From an uncultured Aquabacterium sp. (GTDB lineage Bacteria > Pseudomonadota > Gammaproteobacteria > Burkholderiales > Burkholderiaceae_C): a DNA stretch of 64,000 nucleotides. The DNA lies in the NCBI RefSeq assembly GCF_913773725.1, contig NZ_CAJYGK010000016.1, forward strand, positions 151,438-215,437. Reading direction: 5' to 3'. The position numbers and the translations under genes were made by a program. Within the stretch, counting starts at the first letter, position 1. Each line of letters opens with the position of its first letter. The notes under the pieces were generated by a model. The model was not told where the DNA came from. It did no database searches and saw nothing but the letters and a program-made list of their open reading frames with translations. Positions 9,409 through 18,080 of this stretch are shown here, piece after piece.

Positions 9409-10077
9409 TCAGTTGGCTGCCCGCTTCACGAACACGAGCGAGGCGCCCAGCGCCATCAGCACGCCGCCGAACAGGCGATCGCGCACGCGGCGTGCCGAGG
9501 GGCGCTTCATCAGGCGCTGCAGGCCGGCCGCCACATGGGCATAGCCCAGCCGCATCACGATGAGGTCGATCACGACGCTGGTGGCTGAGCAGATGAGCAA
9601 CTGCAGCCACAGCGGCCGGGCCGGGTCCAGGAACTGCGGCAGCACCGCGACCATGAAGACGATGCCCTTGGGGTTGGTGACATTGGTGAGCACCCCCTGC
9701 GCGAAGCACACGCGCGCCGGCGTGGCCGCCGTCACCGCCATGCGCCAGGTGGCACCGGTGGCCGGCGTGTCGGCCACCACCTCGGGCTCGCGGGTGGCCG
9801 CGCGCCACTGGCCGATGCCCAGCCACACCAGGTAAGCAGCGCCGGCCCACTTCAAGGCGGTGAAAGCCTGCTCCGAAGCCAGCAGCACCGCGCCCAGCCC
9901 GACGCCCGACACCAGCAGCACGGCCACCAGCCCCACCTGCAGGCCCAGCACCCCGGGCATCACACCGCGCACGCCGCGCGCCATGCTGTGCGTCATCGTC
10001 AGCAAGGCGCCCGAGCCGGGCGACACCGAAATCAAGGTCATGGCCGCGACATAGGCCATCCACACGTGCAAGTCCAT
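9409..10077 (-). CDS. LysE/RhtB-family amino-acid exporter
   Basis: This 222-residue integral membrane protein has about six hydrophobic segments and the LysE-superfamily N-terminus, in which SVSPGSGALLTMTHS lies in the first membrane region (canonical form PGP). The segment SMARGVRGVMPGVLGLQVG matches the conserved GxxxG-rich loop. Family members export amino acids or derivatives such as homoserine, threonine or lysine using the proton gradient; the substrate cannot be told from sequence. The start codons of this gene and the divergent radical SAM gene lie only about 39 bp apart, so their promoters must overlap. Confidence 0.9.
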   Translation of the reverse strand: MDLHVWMAYVAAMTLISVSPGSGALLTMTHSMARGVRGVMPGVLGLQVGLVAVLLVSGVGLGAVLLASEQAFTALKWAGAAYLVWLGIGQWRAATREPEVVADTPATGATWRMAVTAATPARVCFAQGVLTNVTNPKGIVFMVAVLPQFLDPARPLWLQLLICSATSVVIDLIVMRLGYAHVAAGLQRLMKRPSARRVRDRLFGGVLMALGASLVFVKRAAN

Positions 10078-10116
10078 GCCCGCACTCTAACCCGCCAGCG
10101 CCGGAAACGCAGGACA

Positions 10117-12219
10117 ATGCGGGCCTGCCCGTGCGGCCCGCGCGCCTCCGCGCGACCGACACGGCGCAGCCCCCGCCGCCTCCGTCTGCCTCGCCTCGTG
10201 TCCACCGCCCTGCCCTCTCGCTCCGCCGCGCCCCAGATCCCCATCCTGCCTGCAGCCCCGGCAGGCAACGCGGCGCCCGGCCCGGACACTGGCACACTGA
10301 AGGCCGGGCAGCACCTCCGCGTGCTGGCGCTCATCCCGCCGATGACGCAGCTCAACACGCCCTACCCGTCGACCGCCTACCTGACCGGCTTTCTGCGCTC
10401 GCGCGGTGTGGCCGCGTTCCAGGAAGACTTGGCGCTTGCGCTGGTGCTGAAACTGCTGTCGCCCGACGGGCTGACCCGGCTGCGGCCGCTTGCCGAGGCC
10501 GTGCCCGAGCGCCGCCGCAGCGCCACCCTGCAGCTGTTCCTGGCCGAGTTCGACCGCTATCACGCCACCATCGGCCGCGTGATCGCTTTCCTGCAAGGCC
10601 GCGACCCCACGCTGGCGCACCGCATCAACACCCGCGGCTACCTGCCCGAAGGGCCGCGTTTCCAGAGCCTCGACAACTACGTCGACGACGAGGGCGGAGA
10701 CCCGCTGTCGTGGGCCTTCGGCGCCCTGGGCCTGCAGGACCGTGCCCGGCATCTGGCCACGCTGTACCTCAACGACCTGGCCGACGTGCTGAAGCAGGCC
10801 GTCGACCCGCGCTTCGAGTTCGTGCGCTACGCCGAATCGATTGCCGCCAGCCAGCACAGCTTCGACCCGCTGGCCGAGGCCCTGGCCACCCCGCCCAACC
10901 TGATCGACACGACGCTGGCCGCGTTGACGCTGGACGCCGTGCAGCGCCACCAGCCCGACCTGGTGCTGCTGTCCGTGCCCTTCCCGGGCAGCGTGTATGC
11001 CGCATTGCGCATCGCGCAGACCATCAAGGCGCACCATCCCACAGTGCGCATCGGCCTGGGCGGCGGCTTCGTCAACACCGAGCTGCGCGAGCTGGCCGAG
11101 CCACGCCTGTTCGATTTCGTCGACTTCGTGACGCTGGACGCCGGCGAGCGCCCGCTGCTGGCCCTGCTGGAGCACCTGGCCGGCGCCCGACCCACCGAAC
11201 AGCTGGTGCGCACCTTCGTGCGCGACGAGACGGGGGCCGTGCGGTTGATGCGCCACCCGGAGCCGGACGTGCCGTTCGAGCACGTTGGCACACCCACCTG
11301 GGACGGCCTGCCGTTGCACGACTACCTGTCGCTGCTCGACATGCTGAACCCGATGAACCGGCTGTGGTCGGACGGGCGCTGGAACAAGCTCACGGTGGCG
11401 CATGGCTGCTACTGGAAGAAGTGCAGCTTCTGCGACGTGAGCCTGGATTACATCTCGCGCTACGAAGCGGCTTCGGCCGCCGAACTGGCCGACCGCATCG
11501 AGGCGATCGTGAAGGAGACCGGCCAGACCGGCTTTCACTTTGTGGACGAAGCCGCGCCCCCCAAGGTGCTGCGCGCACTGGCTCATGAACTGATCCAGCG
11601 CCAGCTCGGCATCTCGTGGTGGGGCAATGTGCGCTTCGAAAAATCGTTCACGCCCGAGCTGTGCCAGCTGCTGGCCGACAGCGGCTGCATCGCCATTTCC
11701 GGCGGGCTGGAAGTGGCCAGCGACCGCCTGCTGCAGCTGATGAAGAAGGGCGTCTCGGTGGAACAAGTCGCGCGCGTGACCCGGGCCTTCAGCGACGCCG
11801 GCATCCTCGTGCATGCCTACCTGATGTACGGCTTTCCGACGCAGACCGTGCAGGACACGGTCGATGCACTGGAGTACGTGCGCCAGCTGTTCGAGAACGG
11901 CTGCATCCAGTCCGGCTTCTTCCACCGCTTTGCGTGCACCGTGCACTCACCGGTGGGGCAGGACCCGGCCGCCTATGGCGTGACGCTGCAGCCGCTGCCG
12001 GCCGGTGGCTTCGCGAAGAACGACGTGGCCTTCATCGACCCCACGGGCGTCGACCACGACGCGCTGGGCAAGGCGCTGAAAAAGGCCATCTACAACTTCA
12101 TGCATGGCATCGGGCTGGACGCCGATGTGCGCAGCTGGTTCGATGTGCGCGTGCCGAAACCCACGGTGGGGCGACACCGGATTGCCAAGGCGCTGACCCA
12201 ACGCAGCGGGGGCCGCTGA
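10117..12219 (+). CDS. B12-binding-domain radical SAM enzyme with CX4CX2C cluster motif
   Basis: This 700-residue protein (from the ATG at 10117) has a cobalamin-binding-like Rossmann domain over roughly residues 70-330 (LRVLALIPPM, then RIGLGGGFVNTELRELAEP). A radical SAM core follows from about residue 425. The iron-sulfur cysteines are C431, C436 and C439, giving C-x4-C-x2-C instead of the usual C-x3-C-x2-C. Downstream are GFHFVDEAAPP and a GGLEVASDRLL motif typical of the barrel. The first 65 residues are Arg/Pro-rich and look non-conserved. The ATG at 10117 has AGGA upstream, but a GTG at 10198 is an alternative start. B12-dependent radical SAM enzymes often methylate or rearrange unreactive carbons; the substrate is unknown and no biosynthetic partner is adjacent. 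Confidence 0.8.
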   Translation: MRACPCGPRASARPTRRSPRRLRLPRLVSTALPSRSAAPQIPILPAAPAGNAAPGPDTGTLKAGQHLRVLALIPPMTQLNTPYPSTAYLTGFLRSRGVAAFQEDLALALVLKLLSPDGLTRLRPLAEAVPERRRSATLQLFLAEFDRYHATIGRVIAFLQGRDPTLAHRINTRGYLPEGPRFQSLDNYVDDEGGDPLSWAFGALGLQDRARHLATLYLNDLADVLKQAVDPRFEFVRYAESIAASQHSFDPLAEALATPPNLIDTTLAALTLDAVQRHQPDLVLLSVPFPGSVYAALRIAQTIKAHHPTVRIGLGGGFVNTELRELAEPRLFDFVDFVTLDAGERPLLALLEHLAGARPTEQLVRTFVRDETGAVRLMRHPEPDVPFEHVGTPTWDGLPLHDYLSLLDMLNPMNRLWSDGRWNKLTVAHGCYWKKCSFCDVSLDYISRYEAASAAELADRIEAIVKETGQTGFHFVDEAAPPKVLRALAHELIQRQLGISWWGNVRFEKSFTPELCQLLADSGCIAISGGLEVASDRLLQLMKKGVSVEQVARVTRAFSDAGILVHAYLMYGFPTQTVQDTVDALEYVRQLFENGCIQSGFFHRFACTVHSPVGQDPAAYGVTLQPLPAGGFAKNDVAFIDPTGVDHDALGKALKKAIYNFMHGIGLDADVRSWFDVRVPKPTVGRHRIAKALTQRSGGR

Positions 12220-12226
12220 CAAGAAA

Positions 12227-12250
12227 AAAGCGGACCCGAAGGTCCGCTTT
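12227..12250 (-). terminator. Terminator of the PEP-CTERM gene with a cUUCGg tetraloop
   Basis: A perfect 10-bp stem AAAGCGGACC/GGTCCGCTTT encloses the loop CGAA on the plus strand, read as UUCG on the minus strand and closed by C-G, the very stable cUUCGg tetraloop. On the minus strand it is followed by a run of T. It therefore ends transcription of the leftward PEP-CTERM gene and may also insulate the rightward radical SAM gene. Confidence 0.85.
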
Positions 12251-12300
12251 GGAGAGAGGGCGCTGCGGGACGATGCCCGCGTAGGCGCACAGCGCGTCGA

Positions 12301-12789
12301 TCAGGCCGACTTGCGGCGGCGGGCCATCAGGCCGACCACGCCCAGACCCGCCAGCGTCATGGCGACGGAGCTGGCTTCCGGGACGGGGGGGATGTCCGGA
12401 CCGACGTAGAACGTCAGGAACTGGGCCTGGGCCACCGAAGGCACAGACACCGACAGGGTGTACGCGCCAGAGCCCAGAGAGTACACATAAGCGCCAGAAG
12501 CCGCTGGCGTGGCCGCGATGACCGTGCTGGAAGCGTCGGTGAGGGTGTGGGTTGCTGCGAACGACAGGAACGTCACCGTCGAGGCATCCTCGGCAGCAAT
12601 CGTGAACGTGTAGTCGTAATCACCCACCCCGATGAAGCTGGCCGGGGACGAGGAGGCGCCCGAGCCGGTCAGGTAAAAGGTCCCGAGGCCCAGTGTGCCC
12701 AGATTGACCGTCACAGCGGCCGACGCCGTGCCAGCCATCACGAAGGCTGCCGTGGCGGCCGCGTGCTTGATAAAAGATTTCACACTCAT
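12301..12789 (-). CDS. PEP-CTERM sorting domain protein
   Basis: This 162-residue exported protein has an N-terminal signal peptide (MSVKSFIKHAAATAAFVMAG, cleavage near ASA-A). A Ser/Thr/Ala/Gly-rich beta-type body follows, and the end has PEP-CTERM architecture: VPEASSVAMTLAGLGVVGL followed by MARRRKSA. The motif is the common P-E-A-S variant of P-E-P. Such proteins are cut and sorted by an exosortase, usually in bacteria that make exopolysaccharide; no exosortase gene is in this window. An in-frame start exists 65 codons upstream, but the ATG at 12789 begins the signal peptide and is preceded by CTGGAG. The gene stands alone between its own terminator and the pckG terminator. Its specific function is unknown. 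Confidence 0.88.
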   Translation of the reverse strand: MSVKSFIKHAAATAAFVMAGTASAAVTVNLGTLGLGTFYLTGSGASSSPASFIGVGDYDYTFTIAAEDASTVTFLSFAATHTLTDASSTVIAATPAASGAYVYSLGSGAYTLSVSVPSVAQAQFLTFYVGPDIPPVPEASSVAMTLAGLGVVGLMARRRKSA

Positions 12790-12989
12790 CTTGAACTCCA
12801 GCAAAAGGTTGTTGCATTGAGACGAGCACCACCCTTGATTTAATTCGTTACTGCCTGTCAGGGCGCTCGCTGAGTGTGAATCTACGCCGCCCACTTCCCG
12901 GCACAACCCCCTAAGGGCTGAGACCCCCCTGTTCTGGTGGGTCAACCGGGGAACCTGGGCGTCTGAACCCCAGCGTGCAGGCATGAAAA
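12790..12989. other. Intergenic region upstream of the PEP-CTERM gene
   Basis: No gene was seen here. The stretch should hold the leftward promoter of the PEP-CTERM gene; a TTAAAT element lies at a plausible distance, but no convincing -35 partner was found. The pckG terminator begins at its right end. Confidence 0.4.
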
Positions 12990-13009
12990 AAGGGGGCTGA
13001 CGCCCCCTT
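12990..13009 (-). terminator. Rho-independent terminator of pckG
   Basis: The stem AAGGGGGC (12990-12997) and GCCCCCTT (13002-13009) has a TGAC loop. Read on the minus strand it is followed by a run of T, 38 bp beyond the pckG stop codon. Confidence 0.85.
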
Positions 13010-13047
13010 GGTTTGTTCAGTCATCCGACTCAGTCGGATACCGCGTC

Positions 13048-14913
13048 TCACGCGGCCAGACGCTGCTCGAGCTTGGCCTTGGTGGCCGGCATGGCGGCGG
13101 GCAGGTTGTACGACAGCTGGGTGAACAGCTCGTCGTGCAGCTTCAACTCCTGCTGCCAGGCGGCCTTGTCGATGCCGATCACCGACTGGAACTGCTCCTT
13201 GGTGAAGTTCAGGCCGTTCCAGTTGATGTCTTCGTAGGTGGGGCTCACGCCGAAGGCGTTTTCCACGCCGCCGGCCTTGCCTTGCAGGCGACCCAGCATC
13301 CACTCCAGCACGCGCATGTTCTCGCTGTAGCCCGGCCAGACGAACTTGCCGTCGGCGCCCTTGCGGAACCAGTTCACGCAGAAGATCTTGGGCAGCGCGT
13401 GGCCGGCCCCCTGCAGCTTGGCGCCCAGGTCCAGCCAGTGCTGGAAGTAGTCGCTCATGTTGTAGCCCATGAAGGGCAGCATGGCGAACGGGTCGCGGCG
13501 CACCACGCCTTGCTGGCCGAAGGCCGCGGCGGTGGTTTCCGAACCCATGGTGGCGGCCATGTAGACGCCTTCGGTCCAGTCACGGGCCTCGGTCACCAGC
13601 GGCACGGTGGTCGAGCGGCGGCCGCCAAAGATGAAGGCGTCGATCGGCACACCGGCGGGGTTGTCCCATTCCGGGTCCAGCACCGGGTTGTTGGTGGCAG
13701 CCACGGTGAAGCGGGCGTTCGGGTGCGCAGCCTTGGTGCCCTTTTCCTTGGCGATGGCCGGGGTCCAGTCGTTGCCCTGCCAGTCGATCAGGTGAGCCGG
13801 GGCCTCGTCGGTCATCGACTCCCACCACACGTCGCCGTCGTCGGTCAGGGCCACGTTCGTGAAGATCACGTCGCGGTCCAGCGACTTCATACAGTTGAAG
13901 TTGGTCAGCGTGTTGGTGCCCGGGGCCACGCCGAAGTAGCCGGCTTCCGGGTTGATGGCGTAGAGCTTGCCGTCGGCACCCGGCTTGATCCAGGCGATGT
14001 CGTCACCGATGGTGGTGACCTTCCAGCCGTTGTAGCCCTCGGGCGGAATCAGCATCGAGAAGTTGGTCTTGCCGCAGGCAGACGGGAAGGCGGCGGCGAC
14101 GTGGAACTTCTGGCCTTCAGGGTTGGTCACGCCCAGCAGCAGCATGTGCTCGGCCAGCCAGCCCTGGTCGCGGCCCATGGTCGAGGCGATGCGCAGCGCG
14201 AAGCACTTCTTGCCCAGCAGCGCGTTGCCGCCGTAGCCCGAGCCGTACGACCAGATCTCGCGCGTGGCAGGGTAGTGGACGATGTACTTGGTGTCGGGGT
14301 TGCACGGCCAGGCCACATCCTTCTGGCCTTCTTCCAGCGGTGCGCCCACGGTGTGCACGCACGGCACGAATTCGCCGTCGGTGCCCAGCACGTCGATCAC
14401 GCCCTTGCCCATGCGGGTCATGAGCTTCATGTTGACGGCCACGTAGGCGCTGTCGGACAGCTCGACGCCGATGTGGGCGATGTTCGAACCCAGCGGGCCC
14501 ATCGAGAAGGGCACGACATACATCGTGCGGCCCTTCATGGCGCCCTTGAACAGGGCGTTTTCGCCGGTCTGCAGCTTGGCGCGCATCTCGGCCGGGTCGC
14601 ACCAGTTGTTGGTCGGGCCGGCGTCTTCCTTGCGGTCGGAGCAGATGAAGGTGCGGTCTTCCACGCGGGCCACGTCGGACGGGTGGGTCCAGGCCAGGTA
14701 GGAGTTGGGGCGCAGCTCGGGGTTCAGCTTCTTGAACGAACCGGCTTCGACCAGCTTGGCGCACAGGCGGTCGTATTCTTCGGTGCTGCCATCGCACCAG
14801 TAGATGTCCTTGGGCTGCAGCAGCGCAGCCATGTCGGCCACCCAGGCGACCAGTTTGGCGTTTTTGACGTACGCAGGTGCATTCACCTGCACGGCTTGTG
14901 CGGATGTGGACAT
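13048..14913 (-). CDS. pckG: Phosphoenolpyruvate carboxykinase (GTP)
   Basis: This 621-residue enzyme is the usual length of GTP-dependent PEP carboxykinase, which interconverts oxaloacetate plus GTP with phosphoenolpyruvate, CO2 and GDP at the entry to gluconeogenesis. Visible hallmarks are the kinase-1a loop FPSACGKTN with the active-site cysteine C280 and P-loop lysine K282, the kinase-2 motif [11 protein letters not shown] near residues 300-310, and the substrate stretch [19 protein letters not shown]. The ORF is open a further 69 codons upstream, but the ATG at 14913 gives the conserved start region and has GGAG before it. The gene is monocistronic, with its own terminator. Confidence 0.97.
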   Translation of the reverse strand: MSTSAQAVQVNAPAYVKNAKLVAWVADMAALLQPKDIYWCDGSTEEYDRLCAKLVEAGSFKKLNPELRPNSYLAWTHPSDVARVEDRTFICSDRKEDAGPTNNWCDPAEMRAKLQTGENALFKGAMKGRTMYVVPFSMGPLGSNIAHIGVELSDSAYVAVNMKLMTRMGKGVIDVLGTDGEFVPCVHTVGAPLEEGQKDVAWPCNPDTKYIVHYPATREIWSYGSGYGGNALLGKKCFALRIASTMGRDQGWLAEHMLLLGVTNPEGQKFHVAAAFPSACGKTNFSMLIPPEGYNGWKVTTIGDDIAWIKPGADGKLYAINPEAGYFGVAPGTNTLTNFNCMKSLDRDVIFTNVALTDDGDVWWESMTDEAPAHLIDWQGNDWTPAIAKEKGTKAAHPNARFTVAATNNPVLDPEWDNPAGVPIDAFIFGGRRSTTVPLVTEARDWTEGVYMAATMGSETTAAAFGQQGVVRRDPFAMLPFMGYNMSDYFQHWLDLGAKLQGAGHALPKIFCVNWFRKGADGKFVWPGYSENMRVLEWMLGRLQGKAGGVENAFGVSPTYEDINWNGLNFTKEQFQSVIGIDKAAWQQELKLHDELFTQLSYNLPAAMPATKAKLEQRLAA

Positions 14914-15282
14914 GAAGAAGCTCCGAAGTAAAAGACAGGGTCTCGACAACGCAAGCGGGCTCAGGCCAGGCCTGGCGGAATTGCGCTCTCGACACCCTGC
15001 TGGATCTGTGGCGTCCAGCAAGCAGCCGGCGGGTGGCCGGCACCCGGGGCGCGGCACGTAGGCACTCCGGGGGGGTTCATGTCCTTCATCCGGGCAGGGT
15101 CGCCGCCAGGAGTCCAGCAAATCCGTCTCGCCGGTAGGGCTCGACAGGGCGCTCAGTGTAGTCCACTTGGCTCCATCTTGCTCCCCCCCTGGCGCGTGGG
15201 GTCATCCCCTACAGAACGAGAACGACGTCACAGCGACGACAGTCTTTTGTATGCTGACAAGCTCCATGAACATGACGCCCCG
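14914..15282. other. Divergent intergenic region between pckG and the Mod-like operon
   Basis: These 369 bp hold no convincing gene. They should contain the leftward pckG promoter and the rightward promoter of the binding-protein gene. A TACACT element on the minus strand (15155-15160) and a TATGCT element on the plus strand (near 15250) are possible -10 boxes, both without a good -35. Overlapping open frames here read as shadows of pckG. Confidence 0.4.
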
Positions 15283-16098
15283 ATGTTTCCCCTCGATCGC
15301 CGAGCCGTTTTAAGGCGCCTTCCCACCCTCTTCTCTCCCTGCCTGGTGCCGGCGTTGGGGCAGGCCCGTCCAGCCGACAAGGCGCAGGACCAAGCGATGC
15401 AAATCGGGGTCGATCCGGCTCTGGCAGCAAGCGGCGTGCCTTCGCGCTGGTCTCAGGCACTGGCGCGCGACCTGGGCTGGACACCGAAGTGGCACGCCGA
15501 GCCCGCCGCGCGTCTGCTGGAACGGCTGGGTCAGGGCCAGCTGGATGCCGGGGTGTTTCTGTCCCATCCGATGGCAGACGTTCTCGTGCAGCAAGGGTTG
15601 GTTCACAACCGGACGCCGCTGGCCCGCACTGCGGTGTACCTGGTCGGCCCCCAGGCTGATCTGGCAGGCCTTCGACAGCAGGACGACCTGGCCGGGGCTC
15701 TCGCACAAGTTGTGCTGGCCCATCAGGCCGGCGCCGCGCGGTGGGCACCACCCGCTGCAGGCTCTTCGCTCGAGGCGCTCTCCAGCCGGTTGCTGCAGGG
15801 GCACGTCGTGTCGCAGTTGAGGGCCTCGGCCCCTCCCTCACGCCCGCGCAGCGACGACATCGACCGTCACCCGGCCTACCGGCTGACGACCCGGGCGGAA
15901 TGGGAGGCCGGAGGCGGCGCGCAGGCCGGCACACGGGTGTGGGTGGCCGGCGACGAAGAAGCGGCGTTGCTCGCTGAATTCGCGCTGCCGATGCGCCGCC
16001 GCCATCCTGCCGCCCGCTTGCTGTCCCAATGGCTGCAGGGTCGGATGGCAGAAGGCGCCTGGCGCCAAGGGCGCCCCGGCTGGGTGCCGGTGCGGTGA
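15283..16098 (+). CDS. Divergent molybdate/tungstate-type periplasmic binding protein (TupA/ModA-like)
   Basis: This 271-residue protein has a signal-like N-terminus with paired arginines (FPLDRRAVLRRL), possibly Tat-type. The body resembles TupA/ModA oxyanion-binding proteins: LLERLGQGQLDAGVFLSHP aligns with the TupA stretch ending DVVLVHAR, and LARTAVYLVGPQADLAGLR with the NDFVIVGPxxDPAGI segment. The N-terminal TTTS-type oxyanion-binding motif expected in TupA is replaced by GVDPALAASG, so ligand binding may be altered or lost. It lies 34 bp before a ModB-type permease and is clearly part of that operon. The start at 15283 is the only in-frame ATG that leaves a signal-like N-terminus; an unrelated short frame overlaps just upstream. 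The exact ligand is uncertain. Confidence 0.65.
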   Translation: MFPLDRRAVLRRLPTLFSPCLVPALGQARPADKAQDQAMQIGVDPALAASGVPSRWSQALARDLGWTPKWHAEPAARLLERLGQGQLDAGVFLSHPMADVLVQQGLVHNRTPLARTAVYLVGPQADLAGLRQQDDLAGALAQVVLAHQAGAARWAPPAAGSSLEALSSRLLQGHVVSQLRASAPPSRPRSDDIDRHPAYRLTTRAEWEAGGGAQAGTRVWVAGDEEAALLAEFALPMRRRHPAARLLSQWLQGRMAEGAWRQGRPGWVPVR

Positions 16099-16132
16099 TG
16101 CAGCCTCGTCACCCACCCGGACGCCCGCGCCC

Positions 16133-16855
16133 ATGACGCCGACCGAACTGGCCGCGCTGCGGACCAGCGCCCTGATTGCCTGCCTTGCCGTGACGTTGTG
16201 CACGCCCCTTGCCGTGGCCCTGGCGAACTGGACGAACCGGGTGCAAGGGCGGAGCGGCGTGTGGCTCAGCACGGTCCTGCTTGCGCCCATGGTGCTGTCA
16301 CCCGCCATCGTGGGCCTGGGCCTCGCTGGCCTGCTCTCGCATCGCGCGCCCGTCGGCGCCTGGGCGGCGTCACTGCCCGGTGGTACCGCCGAATGGATGC
16401 CGACAGGGCTGACCCTGGCTGCCTGTGTCCTGACCCTGCCGCTGATGGTGCGCGCGCTGCGCCCGGCTTTCGCCGTACAGGATCCGATGCGGGTGCCGGT
16501 GGCACGCACGCTGGGCGCCAGTGCATGGCAAGCCTGGTGGACCGTGACCCTGCCAGCGGCCTGGCCGGCGGTGGTGTCTGCCATGGCCCTGGGGTGGGCA
16601 GCGGCCTGGGGGGAAACGGGGGCAGCCATCGTGCTCGTCACCCGGCTCCCTCAGGGCGCCGGAGACCTGCCCCTCTCGGTGCCCCTGGCATTGGCCAGCG
16701 AAATGGGACCAGCCGACAGCCCGCTGGGCAACCGCCTGGCATGGGTGGCGCTGGCCGTGTCCGTGCTGGCCACCCTGGTCAGCGAATGGAGCCGCGCGCG
16801 CTGGCAGCGGCTCGGCCGTGAGGCCTCAGCGGCCTGGAACGCCCACCATGGGTGA
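16133..16855 (+). CDS. modB: ModB-type molybdate ABC transporter permease
   Basis: This 240-residue inner-membrane protein has about five to six hydrophobic segments and the ModB/CysT-type permease pattern. The cytoplasmic EAA-like loop reads VARTLGASAWQAWWTVTLPA, the surface that docks the ATPase, and the last third contains GWAAAWGETGAAIVLVTRLP, close to the ModB stretch ALGEFGATIMF. Each copy would form half the channel for molybdate or a related oxyanion. Its stop overlaps the start of the ATPase gene by 8 bp, so translation is coupled. Unlike its ATPase partner, the permease looks intact. Confidence 0.82.
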   Translation: MTPTELAALRTSALIACLAVTLCTPLAVALANWTNRVQGRSGVWLSTVLLAPMVLSPAIVGLGLAGLLSHRAPVGAWAASLPGGTAEWMPTGLTLAACVLTLPLMVRALRPAFAVQDPMRVPVARTLGASAWQAWWTVTLPAAWPAVVSAMALGWAAAWGETGAAIVLVTRLPQGAGDLPLSVPLALASEMGPADSPLGNRLAWVALAVSVLATLVSEWSRARWQRLGREASAAWNAHHG

Positions 16856-18002
16856 GCGCGGCCAGCCCTTGCCACGGGCCCTGGGCGTGGCCCTGCGCCT
16901 GCAGCGACCGGGGCTCGACATCCAGGCCCAGTTCCGCGTGCCCCCCGGGCGCGTGTGTGCACTTGTGGGCCGCCCCGGGGCCGGCAAGACCGCCCTGCTG
17001 ATGGCAACGGCCGGGCTGCTGCCCGCCATCGGGGGGCGTGTGACGCTCGGCGCCGACCCGCTGTACGACGCGGCCACCGGCCTGAATCTGCCGCCCCATG
17101 TGCGCCGCCTGGGCTGGGTCGATGGGCAAGCGCATCTGTTCCCCCACCTGACCGTGCAGGGCAACCTGATGTACGGCCACCGCGTGGGCGGGGGCGACCG
17201 GGGGCCGCGCCTGGAGGAGATCGCCCGCTGGCTGGCCATCGAACCCCTGTTGCAACACCGTGCCACCCAGCTGTCTGCGGCCGACGCCTTCCGGGTGGCG
17301 CTGGGCCGCGCCCTGCTGGCCCATCCCCATGCCCTGCTGCTGGACGACCCGCTGGCCCGTGTGCCGACCGAGGCGCGCCCGCCGCTGCTGGCCTTGCTGG
17401 CCCAGCTGCCCGCTCGCCAGCCCTTGCCCCTGGTGCTGGTGAGCCCGCGCATGGACGAGGTCATCCAGCTCGCCGACGAGATCGTCGTGCTGCACGAAGG
17501 GCGCATGGCCAGCGCGGGGCCTGCCCCCCACATCCTGTCCGATGTCTCGCTGTCGTCCTTTCTGGAGGGCGAGCACGCCGGCACCGTGCTGGATGGGGTG
17601 GTGAAACGGCACGATGTCAGCTGGCTGCTCAGCGAGGTCGATGTCGGCGGCCAGCGCCTGACGGTGCCCGCCATGCTGCACCCCGTTGGCAGCCGGGTCC
17701 GGGTCAAGCTGCGGGCACGTGACGTCGCCTTGCATCGCCACCCCCCGAGCGACACCAGCGTGAGCAACCACCTGCGCGGGCGGGTCGCTCAGATCATGCT
17801 GGCCGGCGAGCACGGGATTTATGGTGCGGTGGTCGTCGAGCTCGACCGCGCGGCAGACCCGAGCGAGCCGACGCAGGCACCGCCCGCCACGCTGTGGGCC
17901 TTGCTGACCCGCAAATCCATCCAGCAGATGGGCTGGGCACCCGGGCAGCCGTGCGTGGTCGGCCTCAAGGCGATGGCGATCAACGTGTTCCCCTGGCGCT
18001 GA
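16848..18002 (+). CDS. ModC-like ABC subunit with degenerate ATPase motifs
   Basis: This 384-residue protein is laid out like ModC: an ABC domain (about 1-235) and a C-terminal TOBE/MOP-like region (about 245-384, including LRGRVAQIMLAGEHGIYG). Walker A is intact (GRPGAGKT, residues 41-48). The other motifs have drifted. The signature LSGGQ is LSAAD (142-146). The Walker B glutamate is aspartate (LLLDDP, D166-D167). The switch histidine is serine (S199 in LVSPRMDE). The Q-loop glutamine position is Gly93, with Gln at 94, and the D-loop reads LARV. Such a subunit should bind nucleotide but hydrolyse it poorly. The gene is uninterrupted and translationally coupled to modB, so it is not simply decaying. 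It may have become a regulator, a slow transporter or a molybdate sensor. Confidence 0.8.
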   Translation: MGERGQPLPRALGVALRLQRPGLDIQAQFRVPPGRVCALVGRPGAGKTALLMATAGLLPAIGGRVTLGADPLYDAATGLNLPPHVRRLGWVDGQAHLFPHLTVQGNLMYGHRVGGGDRGPRLEEIARWLAIEPLLQHRATQLSAADAFRVALGRALLAHPHALLLDDPLARVPTEARPPLLALLAQLPARQPLPLVLVSPRMDEVIQLADEIVVLHEGRMASAGPAPHILSDVSLSSFLEGEHAGTVLDGVVKRHDVSWLLSEVDVGGQRLTVPAMLHPVGSRVRVKLRARDVALHRHPPSDTSVSNHLRGRVAQIMLAGEHGIYGAVVVELDRAADPSEPTQAPPATLWALLTRKSIQQMGWAPGQPCVVGLKAMAINVFPWR

Positions 18003-18080
18003 GCGGTGCATGGCAGGCGGCGCGCCGACGTCACGGGCGCGGCGGTTATGCTCGGCGCTCCGTTCGTGCAGGAGTTGCCC

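Noticed and set aside
9398..9424. Inverted repeat GCGGGCA/TGCCCGC between the hydrolase and LysE genes
   Set aside because: The 13-nt loop and lack of a T-tract, plus overlap with the end of the LysE gene, make it weak evidence for a terminator.
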